Positions 55,229 through 63,890 of a DNA stretch of 64,000 nt are shown one piece after another. The stretch is from assembly GCA_963712655.1 (NCBI GenBank), contig CAVQIT010000004.1, positions 186,001-250,000 on the forward strand, given 5' to 3'. Source of the stretch: Pollutimonas sp963712655 (lineage in GTDB: Bacteria; Pseudomonadota; Gammaproteobacteria; Burkholderiales; Burkholderiaceae_B). The notes beneath the pieces are model-generated. The model saw only the letters and a program-made list of their open reading frames with translations. It made no database searches and had not been told where the DNA came from. A program made the translations under genes and the position numbers. Numbering within the stretch: position 1 is the stretch's first letter; each line of letters begins with the position of its first letter.

Positions 55229-55993
55229 ATGACATTATCGATAGACTTGAATTGCGACATGGGCGAAAGCTTCGGCGCCTGGAAAATGGGCCAGGACGAC
55301 GATATCCTGCCTCATGTCAGTTCGGCCAATATTGCCTGCGGCTTCCATGCGGGCGACCCGGGCGTCATGCGTAAAACCGTCGCGGCGGCCATCAGGCATG
55401 GCGTGGCCCTGGGCGCGCATCCCGGCTTACCTGATTTGGCGGGCTTCGGCCGGCGCAGCATGGATATCAGCCCCGGCGACGCCTACGACATGGTGGTCGT
55501 GCAGGTCGGCGCGCTGGCCGGCGTGGCGGCCAGCCAGGGCGCGCGCCTGCATCATGTCAAGGCGCATGGCGCCTTGTACAACATGGCTGCCAAAAGCCCT
55601 GAATTGGCTCGCGCCATCGCGCAAGCGGTCTATGATGTGGATCGCACGCTGGTGTTTTATGCATTGGCCGGCAGCGTCCAGGCCAGTATTGCAAGGGAAA
55701 TCGGCCTGTTGGTGGCGCAAGAGGTTTTCGCCGATCGCACGTACCAGAGCGATGGCTCGCTTACGCCGCGCAAGCATCCCGATGCCATGATTACCGATCC
55801 GGACATGGCCATCAGGCAGGTGTTGCGCATGATCAAGGAGGGCAAGGTCGCTACGTTGCAGGGCGCCGATGCCGATGTTCAGCCAGATACCTTATGCATA
55901 CATGGCGATCAGCCTGGCGCGGTGATATTCGCGCAGGCCATACGGCGGGCCCTCGCGGAACGGAATATTAAGGTGCGTAACGTAGGCGTTTGA
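55229..55993 (+). CDS. pxpA: 5-oxoprolinase subunit A (LamB/YcsF family)
   Basis: The 254-residue product has the family signature IDLNCDMGESFG, then SSANIACGFHAGDP and VKAHGALYN. In the PxpABC complex it helps hydrolyse 5-oxoproline to glutamate using ATP. The partners pxpB and pxpC are not adjacent, which is unusual. It converges on the BenE-type transporter gene with 13 bp between the stops. The start at 55229 is the only one compatible with the family N-terminus. Confidence 0.9.
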   Translation: MTLSIDLNCDMGESFGAWKMGQDDDILPHVSSANIACGFHAGDPGVMRKTVAAAIRHGVALGAHPGLPDLAGFGRRSMDISPGDAYDMVVVQVGALAGVAASQGARLHHVKAHGALYNMAAKSPELARAIAQAVYDVDRTLVFYALAGSVQASIAREIGLLVAQEVFADRTYQSDGSLTPRKHPDAMITDPDMAIRQVLRMIKEGKVATLQGADADVQPDTLCIHGDQPGAVIFAQAIRRALAERNIKVRNVGV

Positions 55994-56006
55994 TCCGCGG
56001 GACGGC

Positions 56007-57212
56007 TTACGCGTTTTTGGGAGCATCCGGACTGCGTTTGCGCCGGCCGGCCAGGCAATGCACGGCCATTCCGAAGACCAGCCCCCAGAATGCGCTGCCT
56101 ATGCCCAGGAAGCTCAAGCCCGACGCGGTGCCGATGAAGGTTACCAGGGCGGCTTCGCGGCCGCTTTCATCGGCCAGGGCGCCCGCCAGGCTATTGCTTA
56201 TCGTGCCCAGCAACGCCAAGCCTGCAATGGCGGCTATCAGTTCCGCGGGAAAGGCCGTGAACAGGCCCACCACTGTCGCGCCGAACAAGCCTGTAGCCAG
56301 GTAGAAAACCCCAGCCCAGACCGAAGCCATATAACGTTTCGCCGGATCAGGATCGGCTTCCCTGCTCATGCAAATGGCGGCGGTGATGGCGGCCAGATTG
56401 AACGAGTAGCCCCCGAACGGGCCCAGCAACAGGCCGGTGACGCCGGTCCAGCTTATCAGGGGCGAAGCCGGTGTTTCGTAGCCGTTGGCCCGCAATACGG
56501 CCAGCCCTGGCACGTTTTGCGAGGTCATGGTCACGATGAACAAAGGGATGCCTACGCCTACCAGCGCGGAAATGGAAAAATCGGGCACGATCAGCATTGG
56601 CCTGGCCGGCGTCCAGTTCAAGGCATCCAGGTGCAGCAGCCCCTGGACCGCTGCGCAGGCAATCCCCGCGATCAAGGCCAGGGGCACGGTATAGCGCGGC
56701 AGCCAGGCACGGCCCAGCAGAAACACAATAAACATCAGGCCGACCAGCACCCATTGGGATTGCATGGCCGTGAACAAGTCCATGCCGAAGCGGATAAGTA
56801 TCCCCGCCAGCATGGCGGCGGCAATATGCCGCGGTATGTAATGCATGATTTTCTGGAACCAGCCGGTAATGCCGCAGAGGGTGATCAGCAAGGACGCGAA
56901 CAGGAAGGCGCCTATGGCCTGGCTCATGCTCAGGCCCTGCAGGCCGGTCACCAGCAGCGCAGCGCCCGGCGTGGACCATGCCGTCAGCACGGGGGTGCGA
57001 TAGCGCAGCGACAGGCCTATGCAGCTTACCCCCATGCCTATGCCCAGCGCCCACATCCACGAGTTCAGTTCCGCCGGCGTGGCTCCCGCCGCGTGGGCCG
57101 CCTGGAAAATAATGGCCACCGAGCTGCTATAACCCACCAGCACGGTAATGAAGCCGGTGGAAATATGGGAAATCCGGAAGTAGGGGCTCATTTGGAAATC
57201 TGTCTTCGCCAT
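56007..57212 (-). CDS. BenE-family transporter
   Basis: The 401-residue membrane protein has about 11-12 hydrophobic helices. The family pattern is seen at GFITVLVGYSSSVAIIFQAA, the STPGAALL segment and GPFGGYSFNLAAITAAICMS. BenE of Acinetobacter is a benoate-proton symporter, but many members are uncharacterised and no aromatic catabolism genes are near. The start at 57212 is preferred; an upstream ATG is 18 codons away, within the operator region. It is divergent from an XRE-cupin regulator with paired palindromes between them. Confidence 0.87.
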   Translation of the reverse strand: MAKTDFQMSPYFRISHISTGFITVLVGYSSSVAIIFQAAHAAGATPAELNSWMWALGIGMGVSCIGLSLRYRTPVLTAWSTPGAALLVTGLQGLSMSQAIGAFLFASLLITLCGITGWFQKIMHYIPRHIAAAMLAGILIRFGMDLFTAMQSQWVLVGLMFIVFLLGRAWLPRYTVPLALIAGIACAAVQGLLHLDALNWTPARPMLIVPDFSISALVGVGIPLFIVTMTSQNVPGLAVLRANGYETPASPLISWTGVTGLLLGPFGGYSFNLAAITAAICMSREADPDPAKRYMASVWAGVFYLATGLFGATVVGLFTAFPAELIAAIAGLALLGTISNSLAGALADESGREAALVTFIGTASGLSFLGIGSAFWGLVFGMAVHCLAGRRKRSPDAPKNA

Positions 57213-57215
57213 GGT

Positions 57216-57231
57216 TTGTGCGTTATAACGT
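57216..57231. promoter_or_regulatory. Palindromic operator half 1 between benE and the XRE-cupin gene
   Basis: TTGTGCGTTATAACGT is repeated at 57247-57262; the core CGTTATAACG is a perfect palindrome and contains TATAAC on both strands. Confidence 0.7.
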
Positions 57232-57246
57232 TCATTGATGCTAGCA

Positions 57247-57262
57247 TTGTGCGTTATAACGT
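57247..57262. promoter_or_regulatory. Palindromic operator half 2
   Basis: This is an exact copy of 57216-57231. Centre-to-centre distance is 31 bp, three helical turns, which suits cooperative binding by dimers. Confidence 0.7.
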
Positions 57263-57313
57263 ACAAGTTTTTTCTGCTGAAACAACACGCTATTTACACC
57301 AGGGGGCATGGCC

Positions 57314-57877
57314 ATGCACGAACCCACTACCTACTTGTCGCAGGCATTGAAAAGCCTGCGCCGGCAACGCGGCTGGAGCCTGGACCGGGCGGCCGAAGCG
57401 ACTGGCGTCAGCAAAGCCATGCTGGGCCAGATAGAAAGGGCGGAATCCAGTCCGACCATCGCCACGTTGTGGAAAGTCGCCAAGGGCTTTCAGACATCCA
57501 TCTCTTCTTTTCTTGAGCCTCCCCCCGGCGGTTCTCTGGAGGGCGTGATCTACACAAGCGAAAATTCGCCCGGCAACCGTCTTGCGGCGGATCCCTTGCT
57601 GGTCGCCTCCTTGTTTCCCTACGATGCCGCCTTCGGTTTCGAACTGCTGGAGCTTACCTTGATGGCGGGCGGAGTCCGTCTGTCCGAGCCGCATGCCGCC
57701 GGGGTCATCGAGCATGTAATGGTAATAAGCGGTGCGATCGAGCTGCTGGTGGACGGCCGCTGGACCTTATTGCCGCAGCGCAGCGCAGTCCGTTTTGCCG
57801 CGGACCGGCCGCACGGATACCGGAATCCTGGCCCGCAGGCGGCGATATTTCATAATCTTATCCATTATCCCCGTTGA
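57314..57877 (+). CDS. XRE-family regulator with C-terminal cupin domain
   Basis: The 187-residue product has a helix-turn-helix (QALKSLRRQRGWSLDRAAEA, then VSKAMLGQIERAESSPTIATL) in about 8-62. A cupin sensor follows (HVMVISGAIELLVDGRWTLL). Such regulators usually control an adjacent transporter or catabolic gene and sense a small ligand through the cupin. The ATG at 57314 is preferred to 57308 because AGGGGG at 57301-57306 is only one base from the latter. The two palindromes upstream are likely its own binding sites and would couple it to benE. Confidence 0.85.
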   Translation: MHEPTTYLSQALKSLRRQRGWSLDRAAEATGVSKAMLGQIERAESSPTIATLWKVAKGFQTSISSFLEPPPGGSLEGVIYTSENSPGNRLAADPLLVASLFPYDAAFGFELLELTLMAGGVRLSEPHAAGVIEHVMVISGAIELLVDGRWTLLPQRSAVRFAADRPHGYRNPGPQAAIFHNLIHYPR

Positions 57878-57970
57878 TTCGGGCGCAACGGACGGCAAAA
57901 TACTTGATGAAAATAATTTATTCTTAATAACAATGTTGTAGGATGTTCTATCCAATCCCGACATTAATTT

Positions 57971-59914
57971 ATGGCAGTTCCCCAAAAGATCATGAGCCGG
58001 CCTTTTCTTGCCCAATGGGTCGGACTTGGATTGGCACTGCTGCTCTTGTTCATATTGATCAGCGTCAATCTGTATCGCGACCACGGGCGCACGGCCCAGC
58101 GTGAACAGGAACGCTTGTCCACCCAGGCCAGGGTGGTTGCCGAAAATATCGAATTCCAGCTATCCACGATAGATCTGACGCTGGAAAGCGTCATCAAGGA
58201 GTTGTCCGACGGCAAGGATATGTTCATCACCCAAGAAGCCCAGGCATTTCACCTTGCGGCGCTGGCCGATGCCATGCCCGGCATACGCACGATCGGCATT
58301 CTCGATGCCCAAGGCTATACGCTGGCCTCGAACCGCAAAGAATTGGTTGGCAGGAATTTCGTTCGCCGCGATTATTTCCGCATGGTCAAAGATAATCCCG
58401 ATGCCGAGATGCTGTATGTGTCCCCGCCGTTCAAGAGTGTGCTGGATCCTTATGTGCTGGATATCGTGCGCATGATTCCAGGCCCGAAGGGCCAGTTCGC
58501 GGGCATTGTGTTCATGGCGCTCGATCCCGACTATTTCAATACGCTGATGGCCTCTGTCTTGTATGCGCCGGACATGTGGGGCACGCTCACTCATGCCGAC
58601 GGCCAGGTATTCCTGACCCAGCCCCAGGCACAGGAAATTACCGACGAAAACCTGATTCAGGCAGGCTCGCTTTTTGTTCTGCATCGCGACAGCGGGCGGC
58701 AAGCCACCGTCATGGCCGGCAGCTCGTTCATGGCGCCCGGCGCGCAAATGGTTGCGCAGCGTACCGTCAGTCTGGAAAAGATCAAGATGGATAAGCCGCT
58801 GGTGATCGCTATCGGCCGCAGCCTGGATGATATCTTTGTGCTTTGGCGCAGCGATATGCTGTTTCGCGCAATGGTCTTCGCCGTCATTTGCATGGGCAGT
58901 TGTCTCGCGCTGCGGGCCTACCAGCAGGCTCAGCGCCGTCTTGACTTCAAGTCGGCGAATTCCGAGGCCAATCTGCGGGCTACCCAGGAAAATTACCAGT
59001 TGATTGTGGAGAATACCGCCGACCTGGTGGTCAAAATAGATATTGAAGGGCGCTACACCTATGTGAATCCGGCCTTTTGCGAGCTTTTCGGCGCAAGTTC
59101 GCAGCAATTGCTGGGCCAGCACTATCGAAGAGAGATCGTCGCCGCCGATCAGCACATGGCGGACGACCATTTCAGGCAATTGTTCCTGCCCCCTTATGCG
59201 GCCAAGTTTACCCAGCGCGAAAAAACCATACAAGGCATTCGCCATCTGCAATGGACGGCTCGCACTCTGTTCGACCAGTATGGAAACGTTACGGAGGTCG
59301 TCGGCATCGGGCGCGACCTGACCGAGCATATGCATCGCATGGATACGCTGAAAGATCAGGCGCAGCGGGATTTTCTCACTGGCCTGGCCAACCGCCGCTA
59401 TTTCATGAGCCTGGGGGAAGATGAACTGCAGCGCGTCCGGCGCTACGGCAAGCCGCTGTCGCTGCTGATGCTGGATATCGATTACTTCAAATACATCAAC
59501 GATGCCCACGGCCATAAAGTAGGAGACCGCGTGCTGCGGGTTTTCGGCGAAACGCTGCTGAAAACGCTGCGTGCAATCGATATCGTCGGCCGTGTGGGCG
59601 GTGAGGAATTCGCCATTCTTTTGCCCGAAACCGCTCTGCACGAGGCCATCGATGTTGCGTATCGCTTGAAAGAGGCAATTGCCGCCACCGATGTGGAACT
59701 GGACTCCGGCGCGGTGCTGCAGGCGACGGCGTCGATAGGCGTAGCCGCCCGGCAAGGCGATCGTGATCTGGACCTGGACGATTTGCTGGAACTGGCGGAC
59801 GCGGCGCTCTACCAGGCCAAGCAGTCGGGACGCAATACCGTATGCGTGGCCGACGATCGGCTGCTGGCGCAAACCGTTCATACTGTCGGCGCGCCGGCTG
59901 CCAAGACAGCATGA
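57971..59914 (+). CDS. Membrane diguanylate cyclase with Cache, PAS and GGDEF domains
   Basis: The 647-residue product makes cyclic di-GMP. In order: transmembrane helix ~15-33, periplasmic Cache-type sensor (~40-280), second helix ~293-312, PAS domain (~335-455, NYQLIVENTADLVVKIDIEG), and a GGDEF domain. The active site is GGEEF at 543-547, and an inhibitory RxxD (RAID, 534-537) lies five residues before it, so product feedback is expected. No EAL domain is present. The ligand of the sensor is unknown; no chemotaxis or pilus gene is adjacent. Confidence 0.92.
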   Translation: MAVPQKIMSRPFLAQWVGLGLALLLLFILISVNLYRDHGRTAQREQERLSTQARVVAENIEFQLSTIDLTLESVIKELSDGKDMFITQEAQAFHLAALADAMPGIRTIGILDAQGYTLASNRKELVGRNFVRRDYFRMVKDNPDAEMLYVSPPFKSVLDPYVLDIVRMIPGPKGQFAGIVFMALDPDYFNTLMASVLYAPDMWGTLTHADGQVFLTQPQAQEITDENLIQAGSLFVLHRDSGRQATVMAGSSFMAPGAQMVAQRTVSLEKIKMDKPLVIAIGRSLDDIFVLWRSDMLFRAMVFAVICMGSCLALRAYQQAQRRLDFKSANSEANLRATQENYQLIVENTADLVVKIDIEGRYTYVNPAFCELFGASSQQLLGQHYRREIVAADQHMADDHFRQLFLPPYAAKFTQREKTIQGIRHLQWTARTLFDQYGNVTEVVGIGRDLTEHMHRMDTLKDQAQRDFLTGLANRRYFMSLGEDELQRVRRYGKPLSLLMLDIDYFKYINDAHGHKVGDRVLRVFGETLLKTLRAIDIVGRVGGEEFAILLPETALHEAIDVAYRLKEAIAATDVELDSGAVLQATASIGVAARQGDRDLDLDDLLELADAALYQAKQSGRNTVCVADDRLLAQTVHTVGAPAAKTA

Positions 59915-59981
59915 CAATACTCGGCGGGGTCTGAAACTTGCTGGACTGCCTGGTCTATGACTCAATACGAAGGAGATCATC

Positions 59982-60266
59982 ATGGCTACAGATAGCGATC
60001 GGCAGTTCGCCAAAGAAGTTACCGAAATAAAGACTGGCCGCGGTGAACCGCCGCTGGGTCCCAGCGACTCGTCCGATTCCGGCAGCGATATGCCGGCCGA
60101 TGCGCCCGATACGGACAGCGACCGGGGCAATACTGGAGAGCGCGCCGACGTGGGCAACCGGGCGGATACGTCGCCGGCGGATGACGTGGATGTCGACAAG
60201 ATAGTGCCGGAAGAAGAGGCTGGATTGGCTCGCACGCCGCCCGATCCGGTTCGCAACGGCGGATAG
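59982..60266 (+). CDS. Small acidic, low-complexity protein of unknown function
   Basis: The 94-residue product is rich in Asp, Glu, Ser, Pro and Gly, with no hydrophobic segment, cysteine or recognisable domain. A strong AAGGAG site 8 bp before the ATG and ordinary codon use argue that it is translated. It lies 67 bp after the diguanylate cyclase gene. I do not recognise a family; a disordered cytoplasmic protein is the plain description. Confidence 0.6.
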   Translation: MATDSDRQFAKEVTEIKTGRGEPPLGPSDSSDSGSDMPADAPDTDSDRGNTGERADVGNRADTSPADDVDVDKIVPEEEAGLARTPPDPVRNGG

Positions 60267-60282
60267 CCAGCGGCCATGTTTG

Positions 60283-60364
60283 TACGCGGATTGCGTTAGT
60301 GTTTTCTGACGAGAAACATACTTCTACGCGGATTGCGTTGGTATTTTCTGACGGGCAACTTACA
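60283..60364 (+). repeat. Tandem 41-bp duplication upstream of the PQQ dehydrogenase gene
   Basis: TACGCGGATTGCGTTAGTGT at 60283 recurs with one or two changes at 60324, each followed by TTTTCTGACG. It lies about 90 bp before the start of the dehydrogenase and may hold duplicated regulatory sites. Confidence 0.7.
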
Positions 60365-60452
60365 GGAACAGTGCTTGCTGCCCCGCCATGTCAGCATGTG
60401 TGGCGGCAGCGCCGCTTCCATCGTAGGGTCATTAGCCGTTCAAGGAGACTTC

Positions 60453-62975
60453 ATGAATAGTACACAACGACCCCTCGCCTTGATGGCGGCGGCAATGGTC
60501 ATTGCCATTTTTGGGTTGGCCTTGTTGCTTGGAGGAGGCTGGCTCATCGTGCTCGGCGGCTCCTGGTACTACTTGTGCGCGGGCCTTGCCATGATCGCGG
60601 TCGGCGCCTTGCTGGTCAGGCGCGATCCCGCGGCGCTTTATTTGTACGCGCTGCTTGTTCTCGCCACTCTGGCCTGGGGCTTATGGGAAGCGGGGCTGGA
60701 TTGGTGGCCATTGGCGGCGCGCGGCGATGTATTGTTTGTCGTGGGGCTGTTTCTATTGACTCCCTGGATCACCCGGCCTTTGATTCGGCGTAAACCGGTG
60801 CGTCCGGAAACCGGGCCGCAGCATGTGTCGGCGGTGCGCGGCGCAGGTTTGGCCTTGACGCTTTCGCTGGCTGTGTTCGTCGTCGTGGCGATTGCCTCCG
60901 GATTTGTCGATCCGCAACGCATCGCCGGCGAATTGCCTGGCCCGCGCGCGCAGGCTGCGGTCGATACGCAAGGGATGCCGGCTGGGGAATGGCATGCATA
61001 TGGGCGCGATGGCTACGCCCAGCGCTATTCTCCGCTGAAACAGATCACCCCCGACAATGTGGCGAATCTTCAGGTTGCATGGCATTACAAGACCGGCGAT
61101 GTACGCGGCCGTCCTGACGACCCCGTGGAAACTACATTCGAAGTCACGCCCCTGAAGATCGGCAACCGGCTTTTTCTTTGTACGCCGCATCAATCGGTGA
61201 TTGCGCTGGATGCCACGACGGGCAAGCAAGTATGGCGCTATGACCCGAAAGTGCAGGGCAGCCTGGCGCTGCAGCATCTTACTTGCCGGGGCCTTTCGTA
61301 TCACAAGGCCGATGGGCTTGCGAACCCGGCGAGCGCTCAAGTGCCGGCCATATCCACGGCGGCGCCCGGCGCCCCTGGCGCTGTTGCGGCGGCGCCCGCA
61401 AACGATGCCGGCCTGCCCAACGCGGCGGCCGCGGGCAAGACAGCGGACGCTTGCCCGGCCAAGCTGTTCATGCCTACCGCGGATGGGCGGGTGATTGCCC
61501 TGAATCCTGATAATGGCGCCGTATGCGCGTCGTTCGGCGGCGGCACCGGCCAGATCGATCTCTGGGCCGGCATGCCTAACGTCAAGCCAGGCTCTTATTA
61601 CTCGACATCGCCGGTCGTGGCTACCCGGTCTTTGCTGATTGTGGGCGGAACCGTGCTGGACAATGTTTCCACCAAAGAAACTTCGGGCGTGATCCGGGCC
61701 TACGATATCGATACGGGCAAGCTTGTATGGAATTGGGATTCGGGCAATCCGGATGTCACCACGCCTATTCCCGCAGGCGCCAGCTACACCGCGAATTCGC
61801 CCAATAGCTGGTCGATTTCCAGCGTGGATGAAAAATTAGGCATGGTGTATGTGCCGCTGGGCAATCAGCCGCCCGATCAGTGGGGCGGCAAGCGCAGCGA
61901 CACCGTCGAGCGCTACTCCTCCTCGGTCGTGGCGCTGGATTTGGCCACCGGCAAGGCGCGCTGGCATTTCCAGACGGTGCACCACGATCTTTGGGACTAC
62001 GATGTGCCCGCGCAGCCCAGTCTTATCGATCTCACCATAAATGGCCAAACGGTTCCGGCGCTGGTGCAGCCGACCAAGCAAGGTGAAATCTACGTGCTGG
62101 ATCGGCGTAGCGGCAAGCCGCTGCTGCCGGTGACCGAAACGCCCGCGCCGCAAGGGGCGGCCGAGGGCGATCATACCGCCGCCACTCAGCCCGTGTCGGC
62201 CCTGTCCTACCAGCCGCCGCCTCTTACCGGCGCGGACATGTGGGGCGCGACCATGTTCGATCAGTTGGCTTGCCGCATTGCCTTCAAGAAGCTGCGCTAC
62301 GAAGGCCGCTACACGCCGCCGTCGGTGCAAGGCTCGCTGATTTATCCCGGCAATTTCGGGGTGTTCAATTGGGGCAGCATCGCGGTCGACCCGCAACGCC
62401 AGATTGCGTTCACCACGCCGACCTATCTGGCCTTTGTTTCGCAACTGGTGCCGCGCAAAGACGATACAACCCTGTATGTGCAAGGCGGCCAGCGTCCGAA
62501 GGACAGCCTGCCCGCGCTGAACGAAAATTTCGGAGCGCCTTTTGCCGCCAAATTAAGCGCATTCACTTCCGTCCTTGGCCTGCCATGCCAGGCTCCGCCT
62601 TGGGGCTATGTCGCCGGAGCGGACTTGACCACCGGCAAGATTGCCTGGATGCACAAGAACGGCACCGTGGTCGATAGCTCGCCCTTGCCTTTCCCATTCA
62701 AAATGGGCGTGCCCAATATCGGCGGGCCCATCATGACGGCGGGGGGCGTTGCCTTTTTGTCCGGTACGCTCGACTACTACGTGCGCGCCTATAACGTTAC
62801 GAATGGCCGGCAGCTTTGGCAGAGCCGGCTTCCGGCCGGCGGCCAGGCTACTCCCATGAGCTATACCGGCGCGGACGGACGGCAGTTTTTGCTGGTGGTC
62901 GCCGGAGGCCATGGGTCGCTTGGGACCAGGGCGGGAGATGATGTGATTGCTTATGCGCTGCCGAAGCAGCCCTGA
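60453..62975 (+). CDS. gcd: Membrane-bound PQQ-dependent dehydrogenase (glucose/quinate/shikimate family)
   Basis: The 840-residue product has about five N-terminal membrane helices (residues 10-150) and a periplasmic eight-bladed PQQ propeller. The propeller entry WHAYGRDGYAQRYSPLKQIT, HDLWDYDVPAQPSLIDL and the closing GGHGSLGTRAGDDVIAYALP are diagnostic. It oxidises glucose or a cyclic polyol and feeds ubiquinone. Whether the substrate is glucose, quinate or shikimate is not clear from sequence, so the symbol is provisional. An Ala/Pro-rich insert lies near residues 290-325. No pqq genes are in the window. AAGGAG sits before the ATG at 60453. Confidence 0.85.
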   Translation: MNSTQRPLALMAAAMVIAIFGLALLLGGGWLIVLGGSWYYLCAGLAMIAVGALLVRRDPAALYLYALLVLATLAWGLWEAGLDWWPLAARGDVLFVVGLFLLTPWITRPLIRRKPVRPETGPQHVSAVRGAGLALTLSLAVFVVVAIASGFVDPQRIAGELPGPRAQAAVDTQGMPAGEWHAYGRDGYAQRYSPLKQITPDNVANLQVAWHYKTGDVRGRPDDPVETTFEVTPLKIGNRLFLCTPHQSVIALDATTGKQVWRYDPKVQGSLALQHLTCRGLSYHKADGLANPASAQVPAISTAAPGAPGAVAAAPANDAGLPNAAAAGKTADACPAKLFMPTADGRVIALNPDNGAVCASFGGGTGQIDLWAGMPNVKPGSYYSTSPVVATRSLLIVGGTVLDNVSTKETSGVIRAYDIDTGKLVWNWDSGNPDVTTPIPAGASYTANSPNSWSISSVDEKLGMVYVPLGNQPPDQWGGKRSDTVERYSSSVVALDLATGKARWHFQTVHHDLWDYDVPAQPSLIDLTINGQTVPALVQPTKQGEIYVLDRRSGKPLLPVTETPAPQGAAEGDHTAATQPVSALSYQPPPLTGADMWGATMFDQLACRIAFKKLRYEGRYTPPSVQGSLIYPGNFGVFNWGSIAVDPQRQIAFTTPTYLAFVSQLVPRKDDTTLYVQGGQRPKDSLPALNENFGAPFAAKLSAFTSVLGLPCQAPPWGYVAGADLTTGKIAWMHKNGTVVDSSPLPFPFKMGVPNIGGPIMTAGGVAFLSGTLDYYVRAYNVTNGRQLWQSRLPAGGQATPMSYTGADGRQFLLVVAGGHGSLGTRAGDDVIAYALPKQP

Positions 62976-62986
62976 TCCGGCGGCAG

Positions 62987-63015
62987 GCCGGCAAGCTTGA
63001 TACAGGCTTGCCGGC
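62987..63015 (+). terminator. Stem-loop after the PQQ dehydrogenase gene
   Basis: GCCGGCAAGC and GCTTGCCGGC form a perfect 10-bp stem over 9 bases; the tail is not a clear T-run, so termination efficiency is uncertain. Confidence 0.55.
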
Positions 63016-63136
63016 ATGTGCCTATTCCTTGCCCAGGGAACCGCGCAGCCGCGGGCTTATTACCGTCCCGCTACAAAGGCCAGGGTTTTCCCCAGAGTTG
63101 TGCACAGATTATGGGGATAAGTTTTGCGCGGCAAGG

Positions 63137-63155
63137 CTAGGGACCCTCTGATCAA
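63137..63155 (+). repeat. 19-bp repeat, copy 2
   Basis: Identical to 18455-18473. It is followed by CCCCGCAGGGGCGC and enclosed by TCTGAT and ATCAGA, giving a nested stem. Confidence 0.75.
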
Positions 63156-63174
63156 AATCCACCCCGCAGGGGCG
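63148..63174 (-). terminator. Possible mlaC terminator
   Basis: On the minus strand CCCC-TGC-GGGG is followed by TGGATTTTG, a short hairpin with a T-rich tail downstream of the mlaC stop. Confidence 0.4.
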
Positions 63175-63206
63175 CATCAGATTCAGGCGATTTGAGCAGA
63201 AGGCCT

Positions 63207-63890
63207 CTAGCTGTTTTTTGCATTCAGCGCGGCGATCAGGCCATCAATGCCATTTTGCCTGATCTGCTGCGAAAACTGATTCCGGTAGTTCTGGATCAGC
63301 CAGATGCCCTCGACGTTCAGGTCGTAAATTTTCCATCCCTGCGGCGTGTTTTCCAGGCGGTAGTCGACATTGACCGCGGGGCCGTTATATTGCGAAAAGG
63401 TAGTGCGCACGACGACATCGGCGGCATTCGCATCGCCGCGAAAGGGCAGGGTATTGAGGGCCGAGATGTTGCCGACCTTGGCCAGCGCGCTGCCGTAAGT
63501 GCGGATCAGCGTGCCTTTGAAGGCATCGACCAAGTCTTTTTTTTGTTGTGCAGTAGCGTTGCGCCAGCCTTGGCCCGCGGACAGGCGGGTGGTCTTTTCG
63601 AAATTCACGTAAGGCAATAAATGGCGGTCAACCAATTCGTTGATGCGGCGTATGTCGCCTTGCTTGGCGGCGGCATCGTTGCGAACGGCGTTCAGCGCAT
63701 TGTTGCCGACGGTCTGGATAAACTCATCAGGCGCGGCCTGGGAATTGATGGTGTCCTGGGCATTTGCGGAGCTGGCCGCAACCATGTTGTGGATCAATGC
63801 GACCCCAACAAGGCCGGCGGCCAAGGTGCTTCGGGTTTTGTCCCGAAGGCCCGCAAGAAAGTTGAATGGCGGCTGGAAGTACAAGTTCAT
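63207..63890 (-). CDS. mlaC: MlaC-type phospholipid-binding periplasmic protein
   Basis: The 227-residue product has a signal peptide (hydrophobic core ~20-40, cleavage expected after ANA at 42-44). The mature MlaC/Ttg2D domain has FIQTVGNNALNAV, then LVDRHLLPYVNFEKTTRLSAG and a C-terminal WKIYDLNVEGIWLIQNYRNQF. MlaC ferries phospholipid between the outer-membrane MlaA complex and the MlaFEDB ABC transporter. The other mla genes would lie beyond the right edge. The open frame continues upstream to 63974; ATG 63890 is chosen because it gives a proper signal peptide. Confidence 0.88.
   Translation of the reverse strand: MNLYFQPPFNFLAGLRDKTRSTLAAGLVGVALIHNMVAASSANAQDTINSQAAPDEFIQTVGNNALNAVRNDAAAKQGDIRRINELVDRHLLPYVNFEKTTRLSAGQGWRNATAQQKKDLVDAFKGTLIRTYGSALAKVGNISALNTLPFRGDANAADVVVRTTFSQYNGPAVNVDYRLENTPQGWKIYDLNVEGIWLIQNYRNQFSQQIRQNGIDGLIAALNAKNS

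Noticed and set aside
58160..60277. 705-residue open frame antisense to the diguanylate cyclase
   Set aside because: Antisense shadow; the plus-strand domains are complete.
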